A stretch of 64,000 bases of DNA, taken from Bdellovibrio bacteriovorus str. Tiberius. GTDB lineage: Bacteria > Bdellovibrionota > Bdellovibrionia > Bdellovibrionales > Bdellovibrionaceae. The notes under the pieces are model-generated. The model was given only the letters and a program-made list of their open reading frames with translations, did not search any database and was not told where the DNA came from. Position 1 is the stretch's first letter. Each line of letters begins with the position of its first letter. This document shows, piece by piece, positions 44,498 to 54,210 of this stretch. The stretch spans positions 124,001-188,000 of the forward strand of contig NC_019567.1 in the NCBI RefSeq assembly GCF_000317895.1. The letters are read 5' to 3'. Made by a program: the position numbers and the translations under genes.

Positions 44498-45875
44498 TGT
44501 TGTTGGACCATTTTGGCTTGTAGTAATTGTTGTTGTCGTTGGTCACGCGACGTTCTTCAGTGCCGTCCACGGTGGAAATATAGATCTGATTTTTCCCTGT
44601 GCGGTTGGAAGTGTACATCACAAATCTGCCGTCCGGAGAGAACGAAGGGTCTTCGTTACTTGCCATGCGGCCATTTGGTTTTTTCGCGGAAGTCAGACGG
44701 ATCATTCCAGTGCCATCTGCGTTCATCACAAAGATATCAAAGTTGTTGTCGCTCTGGCCGGCAAAGGCGATTTTTTTACCATCCGGTGACCAGGACGGGG
44801 ACGAGTTAAACACACCCGCAAAGGTGATGCGCTTCACATTATTCCCGGCAGCATCCGCAGTGTAAATCATTGGACGACCCGCGCGGTCTGAAGAGAAGCT
44901 CAGCAGCCCCTGTGGGGACACTGTCGGTTCAACGTTCAATGCTCCGGCAGGTCCATTGGTGATTTTACCAACCAAAGTTCCATCCAGTCCCATTTTATAG
45001 ATGTCCGGGCTGTTGCCCTGGGAAATGGTCAGATAGATGTGTTTTCCGTCAGCCGAGAAAGAAGCCCCCGAATTGATACCCTGGCGGTAAGAGATCAAAG
45101 ATCTTTTCCCCGTCGTCAGATCCAAAAGCAGCATATCGGCGTTTCTGAACTTCGCACCCACACGTTTCACATAAGAAGTGTAAGCGATCTTTTTGCCGTC
45201 CGGGGACCACGCCGGAGAAATCGAGATACTGCGGTGACTGGAAACTTGTTCCATGTTCGCGCCATCCCAGTCCATCGTGAAGATCTCTTTGCTCTGGCCG
45301 CTGCCTTTGTCGCTGGAGGCAACCACGCGGGAAAGGAACGGACCTTCAACGCCGGTCAGGGCTTTCATGACGTCGTTGGCGAAAGTGTGCGCAATACGAC
45401 GGGCACTGCTGGTGGGGCCTTTATATTTTTTGCCCAGAACCAAAGCGGCGCGGGGAACGTGATAGGTGTAAGTTTCCAAAGTCACTTCATTGCCTACGAC
45501 CGAATAGCCGGCGCGGATCAGGAAGTCAGCGCCAATCGAAGACCAGCTTTGGAATTTGAATCCATTTGGCAGGCCCGGAGCCGGCATTAAGCCGGTTTTG
45601 GAAGTGTCCTCCAGGAAGGCACTTTGGTTGATGAACTGGAAATAGGAAGAAACGGTCAAATCATTGGTGATCGTATTAAAGATCTCAACCCCGACACTTT
45701 GATTGCGAGACGCCGTCGAAGGGGAGCCTGTGTATTGCAGCGGCGGGAAAGCCATCAGACTTTTTTTCGTGCGCGCTTCGCCCAGTTTGATATAGATGCC
45801 GTTATTATTTTGGGCATGGGAGAAAAGAGGGAATAGGCCGATAGTCAGAACAAGGGCCAGTATCTGTTTCATCAT
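44490..45875 (-). CDS. tolB: Tol-Pal system beta-propeller protein TolB
   Basis: The 461-residue protein has a signal peptide (about 1-21, SHAQN), an N-terminal alpha/beta domain and a C-terminal beta-propeller with repeated [30 protein letters not shown] and [15 protein letters not shown] blocks. TolB links inner- and outer-membrane parts of the Tol complex in the periplasm. It is encoded after tolQ, tolR and the TolA-like gene, 13 bases past the last. No Pal gene is in this window. Confidence 0.93.
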   Translation of the reverse strand: MMKQILALVLTIGLFPLFSHAQNNNGIYIKLGEARTKKSLMAFPPLQYTGSPSTASRNQSVGVEIFNTITNDLTVSSYFQFINQSAFLEDTSKTGLMPAPGLPNGFKFQSWSSIGADFLIRAGYSVVGNEVTLETYTYHVPRAALVLGKKYKGPTSSARRIAHTFANDVMKALTGVEGPFLSRVVASSDKGSGQSKEIFTMDWDGANMEQVSSHRSISISPAWSPDGKKIAYTSYVKRVGAKFRNADMLLLDLTTGKRSLISYRQGINSGASFSADGKHIYLTISQGNSPDIYKMGLDGTLVGKITNGPAGALNVEPTVSPQGLLSFSSDRAGRPMIYTADAAGNNVKRITFAGVFNSSPSWSPDGKKIAFAGQSDNNFDIFVMNADGTGMIRLTSAKKPNGRMASNEDPSFSPDGRFVMYTSNRTGKNQIYISTVDGTEERRVTNDNNNYYKPKWSNNID

Positions 45876-45888
45876 GATGTCCTCCTAA

Positions 45889-46749
45889 TTATTCCGGGAA
45901 TCCGATCAGGATTCCGTCCACAGAGAATACGGCAATCAATTTTTCCGGCGGAGCCGGGAATGGTGCCGAACGGTCAATGGTTGCTAATACTTCTTCATCG
46001 TAGCTGGGATTGCCACTGGATTTAACAATTTTTCTGCCCAGAATATTGCCGCGCGAATCCACGAACACGCGCACTTGCGCTTTGTAATCGCGTTTCGCCA
46101 GCCATTCCGGGATTGTCCAATTTTGTTTGATGTGACGATCCAGATCAGAAATGTAGTTGTCGTTCTGAAGCTTGGCAATTCCAGTCAAAGACGTGCCAGG
46201 CGACAGGACGTTTCCTCTTACCGGTGCACTTCCGGTGGCGGCCTTGCCCGTTCCGGCGGCGGCTGCGGCTTTTTTCTTATCTTCCGCCACGTCCTCTTTG
46301 ATTTTTTCCAAGGCAGCCATGGCTTTGAGTTTGTCCAAAGCGTTCTGCTGCTGGGATTTCACCTTTTCCAGATTGATGCCCTCTTCCTTGGCTTTCGCCG
46401 GAGGAAGTTTCACGGGCTCTGGTTTTGGCGGGGTTTTCTTTTCCACCACTTTTTCCGGAGCTTTTTCAGGAGGCTTTTCTTTTACTGGTTCCTTGGCAAC
46501 TTCCTTGTCAGGAAGGGCCGGTTTGGGATTTTCTTTTGCCGGGGGGGCCAGATCCTTGGGTTCAACCTTGTCCGGCAGGCCCACCATATCCACACGCACC
46601 GCTTGCGAGAAATCAATTGGTTCCGGATCAAAGAAGACCGTCTTCAAAGTAAAGATCGAAACAATAAGCGCGTGCAGGGCAAAGGAGATCCCTATGCCGC
46701 GGGTTACTTGCTCATCATTCTGCTGATCTTTTTCCTCTAAATAGTTCAC
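45889..46749 (-). CDS. tolA: TolA/TonB-like energy transducer
   Basis: This 286-residue protein has an N-terminal membrane helix (about 18-42), a long Pro/Lys/Glu-rich periplasmic linker (about 65-155, PKPEPVKLPPAKAKEEG) and a coiled-coil part. The C-terminal TonB/TolA domain (about 200-286) has DRHIKQNWTIPEWLAKRD and VRVFVDSRGNILGRKIVKSSG. It lies between tolR and tolB, which favours the TolA role, although the C-terminal domain is TonB-like (GNPSYDEEVLATIDRS). It would couple TolQR to the outer membrane during constriction or transport. Confidence 0.87.
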   Translation of the reverse strand: MNYLEEKDQQNDEQVTRGIGISFALHALIVSIFTLKTVFFDPEPIDFSQAVRVDMVGLPDKVEPKDLAPPAKENPKPALPDKEVAKEPVKEKPPEKAPEKVVEKKTPPKPEPVKLPPAKAKEEGINLEKVKSQQQNALDKLKAMAALEKIKEDVAEDKKKAAAAAGTGKAATGSAPVRGNVLSPGTSLTGIAKLQNDNYISDLDRHIKQNWTIPEWLAKRDYKAQVRVFVDSRGNILGRKIVKSSGNPSYDEEVLATIDRSAPFPAPPEKLIAVFSVDGILIGFPE

Positions 46750-46757
46750 TGGTCAGG

Positions 46758-47174
46758 TCATTGATCTTTCGGCTGTGTGATCAAGCCGATGTTAAAGATG
46801 CCAGCGGCACGCACTTCGGCCATAGCTTCCGCGACGAAGCCATAGTCCACTTTGCGGTCTGCCTGAATGTACACCTGTTTATTTTTTTTGGTCTCGAAGA
46901 TCGCTTTCAGTTTCGGGCGCAGTTCATTCATGGCGATCTTTTGTTTGGCGATGGTCATTCTTTGATCCGCATTGATCACCAGTACAAAAGGCTCTTCATT
47001 AACTTCAACACCGGAAGAAGAGGTCTTGGGCAGATCCACTTCAATCCCCTGTTGCATCAAAGGAGTCGTCACCATGAACATGATCAGCAATACCAGCATC
47101 ACGTCCACCAAAGGCGTGATGTTGATTTCGCTTAATGTCGCCCGGCTTTTTCCGCCGCCGCCACTCATTCCCAT
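46758..47174 (-). CDS. tolR: TolR/ExbD-type proton channel protein
   Basis: The 138-residue protein has a single membrane helix (about 24-45) containing the essential Asp in ITPLVDVMLVLLIMFMV, followed by a periplasmic domain with QGIEVDLPKTSS and VYIQADRKVDYG. Length and order match TolR. It starts 3 bases after tolQ ends. An N-terminal Gly/Ser-rich leader (SGGGGKSRA) precedes the helix. Confidence 0.93.
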   Translation of the reverse strand: MGMSGGGGKSRATLSEINITPLVDVMLVLLIMFMVTTPLMQQGIEVDLPKTSSSGVEVNEEPFVLVINADQRMTIAKQKIAMNELRPKLKAIFETKKNKQVYIQADRKVDYGFVAEAMAEVRAAGIFNIGLITQPKDQ

Positions 47175-47176
47175 GA

Positions 47177-47914
47177 TTAGTTCCCTTGGAAGAAGTTACG
47201 TTTAACGATATTCAGGAAGTCCGCGCCGAAGTTGTTCAGCACGATCTCCTGCTTGCGGATTTTAGAGATAAAGTTGTTGTACAAAACAACCGCTGGAATC
47301 GCTGTCGCCAGACCGATGGCGGTGGCAATCAGGGCTTCCGAGATACCCGGCGCTACAACCGCCAGGCTCGCTGTTCCAGTCTGACCTATTTTGTGGAAGG
47401 AACCCATGATCCCCCAAACCGTACCGAATAGACCGATGAAAGGACCGGTGGAACCTGTCGTTGCCAGAACCGTCAGGCGGGATTCAAGTTTAGAGATCTC
47501 GCTTTCAGTGGCTTTGCGCAGAACACGCTCAAGGTTGTCGATCCCGGAAAGGATCGGTTTGTCGCCTTCGGTTTTGGAAAGCAGCGGGGATTCAGAGATC
47601 TTTTTCATCTCCAGATACACGGCTTTAAAAACGCGTGCGACGGAAGAGTCTTTATATTGGTCGATGTCTTCAAACAACGTGTCCAGGGAATTCACTTTCC
47701 AGAATTTGGACAGGAACAGTTCATCGGACTGTCGCATGTTTTTGAAAGTGACATATTTGGAGTAACCAATAGCCCAGCAGAAAACGGACATCACGATCAG
47801 CATCAACAAAGTCAGCTGAACAATGGGACTTGCTTGAGCGATAGCATCAATGGAGCTGGTGTTCACTGATACAGAGGGTGCAGCCTGGGCCGCGTTGACA
47901 AAAATAGGGGACAT
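47177..47914 (-). CDS. tolQ: TolQ/ExbB-type proton channel protein
   Basis: The 245-residue protein has three membrane helices (about 28-50, 145-170 and 185-215) and the MotA/TolQ/ExbB pattern: GSTGPFIGLFGTVWGIMGSF, then ISEALIATAIGLATAIPAVV. The Thr and Ala/Gly pattern of the proton path are conserved. It begins the tolQRAB cluster, which is transcribed on to glnE and the cyclophilin gene. The protein generates the proton-driven force used by TolA for outer-membrane constriction and, in predators, perhaps envelope remodelling during prey entry (inference). Confidence 0.93.
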   Translation of the reverse strand: MSPIFVNAAQAAPSVSVNTSSIDAIAQASPIVQLTLLMLIVMSVFCWAIGYSKYVTFKNMRQSDELFLSKFWKVNSLDTLFEDIDQYKDSSVARVFKAVYLEMKKISESPLLSKTEGDKPILSGIDNLERVLRKATESEISKLESRLTVLATTGSTGPFIGLFGTVWGIMGSFHKIGQTGTASLAVVAPGISEALIATAIGLATAIPAVVLYNNFISKIRKQEIVLNNFGADFLNIVKRNFFQGN

Positions 47915-47974
47915 ATCTAGACCTCCGTTAAGGTACGTCTTAAAACGATATGCCCAAATGCATTTTGGATCAAC

Positions 47975-48841
47975 CTATTGAGCAGGACCTTGGTTTAGAA
48001 GACGGAGCAATTCTGGCAAATTCGTCGTGATAAGGCCTTCTGCCTTATAGCGAGTTGCATCAGCAAGCTGAGCTTCATTCTCGATAGGTCCCAGGAAGAT
48101 TCTTTTATTGCGACGACGCATATCTGTGATGATCTCGTCGTTGAACGCCGGACGCTTCATCAACTTAAATGGAGCGATGAAGACATCACCTTTAAATTGA
48201 GTCGACGGCAGAATCCACAACGAATCAAAGCTGAGTAATCTCATAATATCCGGATGGCTGGTGCCGTACACCCATTCAGGTTTCAGCTCTTTGATGGTCG
48301 TCATCACGATCAAAGCGTCGCTTTGAATCAGCGTGCGCTTGTTGGGTTTGAAGCCGTCAATGGCGTTGACCACCGTGGAATGCACGTCGTGCACGTTATC
48401 CACGACATTCAGAACAAAACGCGTTTCCGGGAACTGTTCGTAGTATTCTTTCAGGGCCGGAGTCGTCTTATAGAATTCGTTGATCTGTTCCCACGGATAT
48501 TCAGAAAGTTTTCCGCCGGTCATGATCTTCGCCGTTGGGTTGGCTTTTTGTTCAGCCGCCTTCATGTCGATGAATTCGCGGTCGCGGTTGGCCGGCAAAA
48601 TGAACGGCACTTTATCTTGGGAAATGCGCACGTCCGCCCAGATCACCGCATCTGGTTTCAGTTTCAGGGTTTCTTGAACCTGTTCCAGGGTGTCGGCTTT
48701 GACAATCACGATCGGAGCGGGGCCAGAAAAGAAGGCGTGTTCATAGATCGGGAAGGATTGCCCCAGACCCCATATACGGGCCATAAGCAGTAGAATGCCA
48801 AGGATAAGGAAGCTGACAGCGGTAATGAAAAGGATTCTCAT
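47975..48841 (-). CDS. Membrane-anchored GDPD-like (probably inactive) protein
   Basis: The ATG at 48841 (288 residues) precedes a clear signal anchor (about 1-25). An ATG 18 bases upstream at 48859 is equally possible. The soluble part follows the glycerophosphodiester phosphodiesterase barrel order: DAVIWADVRISQDKVPFILP resembles the DGIELDVQLTKDGVPVVxHD motif and the last part (GLITTNLPELL) matches the usual family end. Key catalytic His and Glu residues of GDPD (the early HRG and the ExD pair) are not evident: the early site reads HAFFSG. A pseudoenzyme or divergent family member is likely. It is separate from the tol cluster by 60 bases. Confidence 0.65.
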   Translation of the reverse strand: MRILFITAVSFLILGILLLMARIWGLGQSFPIYEHAFFSGPAPIVIVKADTLEQVQETLKLKPDAVIWADVRISQDKVPFILPANRDREFIDMKAAEQKANPTAKIMTGGKLSEYPWEQINEFYKTTPALKEYYEQFPETRFVLNVVDNVHDVHSTVVNAIDGFKPNKRTLIQSDALIVMTTIKELKPEWVYGTSHPDIMRLLSFDSLWILPSTQFKGDVFIAPFKLMKRPAFNDEIITDMRRRNKRIFLGPIENEAQLADATRYKAEGLITTNLPELLRLLNQGPAQ

Positions 48842-48921
48842 AGGCCTTTCGTATAGCATCCTAAGACTTTGAAATCAGCACATTTTTTCAAAACTAAAGG
48901 AAAGATTCCTGTCACAATCTT

Positions 48922-48946
48922 AAATACGTTAAAATTAGGCGTATTT
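48922..48946. promoter_or_regulatory. Inverted repeat upstream of the suf cluster
   Basis: AAATACG (48922-48928) and CGTATTT (48940-48946) form a 7-bp dyad with an 11-base spacer, 92 bases before the Rrf2 gene. It may be an operator for the encoded regulator. Confidence 0.4.
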
Positions 48947-49037
48947 CACCTTGTTTTTCAATTGGCTTTCTATTAGATAGAAGTCGACGCCGTGTCCGCA
49001 GAGGACCCTCTGAGGGTGCCGGTGAAGGGAACCTTAC

Positions 49038-49493
49038 ATGAATAAAATCAATCGCAAGCTTGAATATGCTCTGATGGCTCTGAAACATATGAGCCAAAAG
49101 ATCCCCGGAGAGCTCACAACCGCCAAAGAAGTGTCGGATTCTTTCCATACACCTTTTGATGCAACTGCTCGTGTGATGCAGCAAATGGCCCAAAAGGGTG
49201 GAATTTTGCGCGCCGAATACGGAGCCAATGGCGGATATCAAATCACCAAAGACCTTGCGAAGGTTTCCATACACGACCTTGTTGAGGTGATTGAAGGACC
49301 AACCGCGTTGGTGAAATGCCTGCACAAGGAAGCGCCTTGTGAAATTCAAGGCACCTGCAACATCGTGTCTCCTATTACAACTTTGAACGACAGACTTACA
49401 GACTTCTACAAAAGCCTGAGTCTGAAAGAACTATTGGTGGAAAGAGTGGCAATGCCAGCGAAGAAATCCTCTGAGGCGGTGGCCCATGGATAA
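49038..49493 (+). CDS. Rrf2/IscR-family Fe-S regulator
   Basis: The 151-residue protein has an N-terminal winged helix ([44 protein letters not shown]) typical of Rrf2. Three Cys residues at 94, 101 and 107 (CLHKEAPC...GTC) form a cluster-binding motif with C-x6-C-x5-C spacing. Classic IscR has C-x5-C-x5-C. As first gene of the suf operon it is likely to sense Fe-S supply and regulate the downstream genes. It overlaps sufB by eight bases. A GGGAACCTT sequence precedes the ATG. Confidence 0.88.
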   Translation: MNKINRKLEYALMALKHMSQKIPGELTTAKEVSDSFHTPFDATARVMQQMAQKGGILRAEYGANGGYQITKDLAKVSIHDLVEVIEGPTALVKCLHKEAPCEIQGTCNIVSPITTLNDRLTDFYKSLSLKELLVERVAMPAKKSSEAVAHG

Positions 49494-50943
49494 CAACAAA
49501 TCCTCCAGCAATCCGCTGGAAAGTTACGAATACAAATACGGTTTCACCACCGACATTGAAACAGATCAGGTTCAGCTGGGTCTGAACGAAGACATCATTC
49601 GTCTGATCTCGGCTAAAAAGAATGAACCGGAATGGATGCTTGAATACCGTCTGAAGGCGTTCCGCCACTGGCTGACAATGGTTGAGCCTGAGTGGGCGCA
49701 TGTGTCTTATCCAAAAATCGACTTCCAGGCGATCCGCTATTATTCCGCGCCGAAAAAAGCGACGGATGAAGCTGCCAAACCAAAATCTTTGGACGATCTG
49801 GATCCGGAACTGATCAAGACTTTTGAAAAACTGGGTATTCCGCTGACCGAACAAAAGCGCATCTCTGGCATTGCTGTGGATGTGGTTTTTGACTCTGTAT
49901 CGGTGGGTACCACTCACACGGAAGTGCTGGATAAGGCCGGTGTGATCTTCTGTTCTATTTCTGAGGCGATTCACAAGCATCCGGATCTTGTTAAGAAGTA
50001 TCTGGGCTCTGTTGTGCCTCACACGGACAACTATTATGCCGCTTTGAATGCGGCCGTCTTTACTGACGGATCTTTCTGTTACATCCCGAAAGGCGTTCGT
50101 TGTCCGATTGATCTTTCCACTTACTTCCGTATCAACGCCAAAGACACCGGTCAGTTTGAAAGAACTTTGCTGGTATGTGATGACGGTGGTTATGTGAATT
50201 ACCTTGAGGGCTGTACCGCTCCTCAGCGTGACGAAAACCAGCTGCACGCGGCGGTGGTTGAGCTTGTGGCCATGGACAATGCCGAGATCAAGTACTCGAC
50301 AGTTCAGAACTGGTACACGGGCGACAAAGAAGGCCGTGGCGGTATTTATAACTTTGTGACCAAGCGTGGAAAAGCTCTTGGGAAGTATTCCAAGATCTCC
50401 TGGACACAAGTGGAATCCGGTTCTGCGATCACTTGGAAATATCCTTCCTGTATTCTGCAGGGTGAAGGCTCTGAAGGGGCTTTCTATTCTGTGGCACTGA
50501 CTCACGACATGATGCAGGCGGATACCGGCACGAAGATGATCCACATTGGTAAAAACACCAAGAGCACGATCATTTCCAAAGGTATTTCCACGGACAAGTC
50601 CTCTAATGCTTACCGTGGTCAGGTGAAAATCCTGCCTTCGGCGGAAAATGCGCGCAATTATTCCCAGTGTGATTCCATGCTGGTGGGCGATCAAAGCAGT
50701 GCGCACACTTATCCTTATATTGAAGTAAAAAACAAAACTGCGACGATTGAACACGAAGCAACGACTTCACGTATCAGTGAAGATCAGATCTTCTATTTGC
50801 AGTCCCGCGGTCTGGATATGGAAAAAACAATTTCGATGCTGGTCAACGGCTTCTGTAAAGAGGTCTTTAAAGAGCTTCCTCTGGAATTCTCTGTCGAAGC
50901 CGTAAAACTTATCGAAATGAAATTAGAAAATAGTGTTGGATAA
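49486..50943 (+). CDS. sufB: Fe-S cluster assembly scaffold SufB
   Basis: The 485-residue protein has the SufB core, with [65 protein letters not shown] and the end motif [21 protein letters not shown]. It is the long SufB form that carries the N-terminal domain. With SufC and SufD it assembles Fe-S clusters on a scaffold complex. The gene starts inside the regulator's last codons (eight-base overlap). Confidence 0.94.
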   Translation: MDNNKSSSNPLESYEYKYGFTTDIETDQVQLGLNEDIIRLISAKKNEPEWMLEYRLKAFRHWLTMVEPEWAHVSYPKIDFQAIRYYSAPKKATDEAAKPKSLDDLDPELIKTFEKLGIPLTEQKRISGIAVDVVFDSVSVGTTHTEVLDKAGVIFCSISEAIHKHPDLVKKYLGSVVPHTDNYYAALNAAVFTDGSFCYIPKGVRCPIDLSTYFRINAKDTGQFERTLLVCDDGGYVNYLEGCTAPQRDENQLHAAVVELVAMDNAEIKYSTVQNWYTGDKEGRGGIYNFVTKRGKALGKYSKISWTQVESGSAITWKYPSCILQGEGSEGAFYSVALTHDMMQADTGTKMIHIGKNTKSTIISKGISTDKSSNAYRGQVKILPSAENARNYSQCDSMLVGDQSSAHTYPYIEVKNKTATIEHEATTSRISEDQIFYLQSRGLDMEKTISMLVNGFCKEVFKELPLEFSVEAVKLIEMKLENSVG

Positions 50944-50947
50944 AAAT

Positions 50948-51706
50948 ATGAATTTACTAGAGATAAAAAACCTACATGCAAGAGTTGAAGAAAAAGAAAT
51001 CCTGAAGGGTCTGAACCTGACAGTGAAGCCGGGTGAAGTTCATGCCATCATGGGCCCGAACGGTTCCGGTAAATCCACACTGTCCAAAGTGCTTGCCGGT
51101 CACCCGGCGTATGAAGTCACTTCCGGTGAAGTGAAATACGAAGTGAACTTCAACATGACCAACTTGCTGGATCTGGAGCCGGATCAAAGAGCCAAAGAAG
51201 GCATCTTCCTGGCATTCCAGTATCCGATTGAAGTTCCGGGCGTTTCCAACTTCACGTTCCTGCACACGGCTTTCAACTCTGTATTGCAGCACCAGGGTTC
51301 GGAACCAATGCTGGAAGGCGAGTTCCGTGAATTCCTTTATCAGAAAATGAAACTGGTCAGCATGAAGCCTGAGTATCTGGATCGTCCCGTGAACACAGGC
51401 TTCTCTGGTGGTGAGAAAAAGAAAAATGAAATTCTGCAGATGGCGGTTTTGTCCCCGCGTCTGGCGCTTTTGGATGAAACAGATTCCGGCCTGGATATCG
51501 ATGCTTTGCGTGTCGTTTCTGAGGGTGTGAACAAGCTTCGTCGTAAAGACAACGCGATCATTCTGGTAACTCACTATCAGCGTCTGTTGGATTATATCAA
51601 GCCCGACTTTGTTCACGTCTTGGCGAACGGCAAGATCATTGAGACTGGCGACAGCTCATTGGCGCTGAAGCTGGAAGAAAAAGGTTACGACTGGCTGACG
51701 GTATAG
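50948..51706 (+). CDS. sufC: Fe-S cluster assembly ATPase SufC
   Basis: The ATG at 50948 gives 252 residues (MNLLEIKNLHARVEEKEIL). A GTG at 50933 is in frame but overlaps sufB. It has Walker A GPNGSGKST, Q-loop AFQYPIEVPGV (typical of SufC), signature FSGGEKKKNEILQM and Walker B LALLDETDSGLD. The Gln/Tyr/Pro pattern after the Q-loop and absence of a membrane partner separate it from transport ATPases. It energises the SufBCD scaffold. Confidence 0.95.
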   Translation: MNLLEIKNLHARVEEKEILKGLNLTVKPGEVHAIMGPNGSGKSTLSKVLAGHPAYEVTSGEVKYEVNFNMTNLLDLEPDQRAKEGIFLAFQYPIEVPGVSNFTFLHTAFNSVLQHQGSEPMLEGEFREFLYQKMKLVSMKPEYLDRPVNTGFSGGEKKKNEILQMAVLSPRLALLDETDSGLDIDALRVVSEGVNKLRRKDNAIILVTHYQRLLDYIKPDFVHVLANGKIIETGDSSLALKLEEKGYDWLTV

Positions 51707-51715
51707 GAAGTGACT

Positions 51716-52975
51716 ATGAACCTGTTAACGAGCTATGAAAAATTCAGTCAATCCAACCCTGCCGAAGGCGCTTTGTCCGCTTTCCGCAAGGCAGGGTATG
51801 ACTATGCTCTGAATAAAGGTCTTCCGACCCGCAAGGATGAAGACTGGCACTATACCAGCGTGAAGACTTTGAACGAAGGCACGTTCCTGCCAAGCGCAGT
51901 GAATCCGCTTGAACCAAGCCATGACACTTTGGTTGAAATCAAAAAATATCTGAACCCGGAATTTGCGAACATCGTTTTCTTCAACGGCGTTTTGAACAAA
52001 ACCCTGTCGGCAGAACTGCCTGCGGGCGTGACTTTGAAGGATGTTTCCCAGTATCCGGTGCAGTTTGATGACACCTTTGATGCTTTGAACGGCGCTTATA
52101 TGGCAAAACCGTTTGTGGTGACTGTTGCCAAAGAAACGTCTGTGGAAAAACCTGTGAATTTCGTCTTCTTCACGTCTGTTGAAGGGGGCCCGTCACTGAT
52201 GGTTCATCCTCGTCTTAGTTTTGAAATCGGTGCGCGCTCTTACGTGCGTGTGCTGGAAAGCCATTACGGTAAAGCTGGCACGACTTATTTTGCGAACTCT
52301 GTCAGTGATGTGCATGTGGGCGAAAGTGCCAAGTTTGTGTACGTGCGTGTTCAGGCAGAAAGCGAAAGCGCAGTGAATATCGGCCGTACGCGCATGGTGA
52401 TTGAAAAAGACGCCAACGTGGAAAGCCTGGCTTTTGCGACGGGCGCAAGTTTGTCCCGTCATTCTTTGGATGTGATACTGAACGGTCCTGGTTCCAATAC
52501 TGAAATTCTGGGTGTGTACGCGGTTCGCGGCAACCAGCACTTGGATAACACGTCCTTGATCAACCACAAGGTTGGCGAGTGCAATACCAATCAGCTTTAC
52601 AAAGGTATTCTGGACGGGGAATCCCGTGCCGTGTTCTGCGGAACTGTTCGCATCGAAAAGGGTGCGCAGAAAGCCAACTCGGCTCAGTTGAATAACAATC
52701 TTCTTTTGAGCGGCAAAGCGGAAGCTGACAGCAAACCTTGTCTGCAGATTTACGCTGACGATGTGAAAGCGGCGCACGGATCCACAGTGGGTCAGTTAAA
52801 CCGTGAAGAGCTGTTCTATCTGCAGTCTCGCGCAATTCCGAAAGAGAAAGCCATCCCGATGCTGAGCTACGGGTATCTTTCTGAAGTGATTTATAAAATT
52901 TCCGACGAGAACATCCAGAAATGGTTGTCTCGCCATCTGGACGAGGCGTTCAGCAGCCTTGCCCTGAATCGGTAA
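51716..52975 (+). CDS. sufD: Fe-S cluster assembly protein SufD
   Basis: The ATG at 51716 (eight bases after AGGAAG) gives 419 residues; a GTG six bases upstream is too close to the ribosome site. The SufB/SufD core is visible as GSNTEILGVYAVRGNQHLDNTS, HGSTVGQLNREELFYLQSRAI and KAIPMLSYGYLSEVI. It lacks SufB's Cys-rich N-terminal features. It forms the BC2D scaffold with SufB and SufC, upstream of SufS. Confidence 0.93.
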   Translation: MNLLTSYEKFSQSNPAEGALSAFRKAGYDYALNKGLPTRKDEDWHYTSVKTLNEGTFLPSAVNPLEPSHDTLVEIKKYLNPEFANIVFFNGVLNKTLSAELPAGVTLKDVSQYPVQFDDTFDALNGAYMAKPFVVTVAKETSVEKPVNFVFFTSVEGGPSLMVHPRLSFEIGARSYVRVLESHYGKAGTTYFANSVSDVHVGESAKFVYVRVQAESESAVNIGRTRMVIEKDANVESLAFATGASLSRHSLDVILNGPGSNTEILGVYAVRGNQHLDNTSLINHKVGECNTNQLYKGILDGESRAVFCGTVRIEKGAQKANSAQLNNNLLLSGKAEADSKPCLQIYADDVKAAHGSTVGQLNREELFYLQSRAIPKEKAIPMLSYGYLSEVIYKISDENIQKWLSRHLDEAFSSLALNR

Positions 52976-52980
52976 GTGTT

Positions 52981-54210
52981 ATGAGCAATCTAGACGACAT
53001 ATTTGCCTCTGCAAGATCCCAGTTTCCAGCCCTGACTCAGTTGGTTCATGGCAAGAAACTGGTTTATCTGGACAGTGGTGCGACAACTTTGAAGCCGCAG
53101 TCGGTGGTCGACCGTATTGCGCATTTTTATTCTTATGAAACCTCCAATGTTCATCGTGGCGCGCACTATCTGGGTGACGTGGCGACAGGGCATTTCGAAG
53201 CGGCTCGCCAGAAGGTGGCCGAATTCCTGGGCGCACGTCAGTCCGAGGAAATCATCTTTGTTCGCGGAACCACCGAGGGTGTGAATCTGGTGGCGAATTC
53301 CTGGGGTCTTTCAAATTTGAAGGCCGGGGATGAAATTCTGATCACCGTGATGGAGCATCACGGAAACATCGTGCCTTGGCAGATGGTCGCAGAAAAAGTC
53401 GGCGCGAAAGTCGTGGCGGCGGATATTCTGGACAACGGTGAGCTGGATCTTGAAGACTTCAAAAAGAAATTGAACTCTCGCACGAAGATGGTGGCGTTCA
53501 CCGCGTCTTCGAATGTTCTGGGCACCAATACGGACATGAAGCTTTTGACCAAGCTTGCTCATGAAGTGGGTGCGAAGGTTCTGGTGGACGGGGCGCAGAT
53601 CGTGTCTCAGCTGCCGGTGAATGTTTCTGATATTGATTGCGACTTTTTTGTCTTTTCTGCACACAAAATTTTCGGCCCGTTTGGTTTTGGCGCCGTGTAC
53701 GGAAAAAAAGAGACCCTGGATCAGATGCCCCCTTATCAGGGTGGCGGCAGCATGATTTCCAAAGTGACGATTGAAAAAACCACGTTCAACGATGTGCCGA
53801 CTCGCTTTGAGGCCGGAACTCCGCACGTGGAAGGCGCGGTGGGATTGCATGCGGCCCTGACGTTCGTTGAGAACATCGGTCTGGATAAGATTCATAAATA
53901 TGAAATGGATCTTTTGAACTATGCGACTGGAAAGCTTCTGGAGATCCCGGACGTGAAAATCTACGGAACCTCCCAGAACAAAGGGGCGATCTTGTCCTTT
54001 AATCTGAAAGGCGCTCACCACTCGGACATTGGTCAGATTCTGGATCAAGAGGGTGTGGCAGTCAGAGCCGGACACCATTGTACGCAGCCGCTGATGGCGC
54101 GTCTGGGAGTTCCCGGCACCGTCAGAGCCTCCCTTTCAGTGTATAATAATCGTGAAGATATTGATTCTATGGTTAAAGCCGTGGTGAAAGCCCGGGAGAT
54201 GTTGTTATGA
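52981..54210 (+). CDS. sufS: Cysteine desulfurase SufS
   Basis: The ATG at 52981 yields 409 residues; upstream in-frame codons overlap sufD and look spurious. It has the PLP-binding Lys 229 in FSAHKIFGPFGFGAVYG and the catalytic Cys 367 in RAGHHCTQPLMARLG, in a group II desulfurase (SufS) context. It takes sulfur from cysteine for the Suf scaffold. No SufE or SufU partner is encoded in the cluster, so the acceptor must lie elsewhere or be replaced. Its stop overlaps the Nfu start by four bases. Confidence 0.94.
   Translation: MSNLDDIFASARSQFPALTQLVHGKKLVYLDSGATTLKPQSVVDRIAHFYSYETSNVHRGAHYLGDVATGHFEAARQKVAEFLGARQSEEIIFVRGTTEGVNLVANSWGLSNLKAGDEILITVMEHHGNIVPWQMVAEKVGAKVVAADILDNGELDLEDFKKKLNSRTKMVAFTASSNVLGTNTDMKLLTKLAHEVGAKVLVDGAQIVSQLPVNVSDIDCDFFVFSAHKIFGPFGFGAVYGKKETLDQMPPYQGGGSMISKVTIEKTTFNDVPTRFEAGTPHVEGAVGLHAALTFVENIGLDKIHKYEMDLLNYATGKLLEIPDVKIYGTSQNKGAILSFNLKGAHHSDIGQILDQEGVAVRAGHHCTQPLMARLGVPGTVRASLSVYNNREDIDSMVKAVVKAREMLL

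Noticed and set aside
49396..50754. 452-codon open frame antisense to sufB
   Set aside because: It overlaps a clearly coding SufB frame throughout and its translation is rich in Arg, His and Phe without domain features; it is a shadow.
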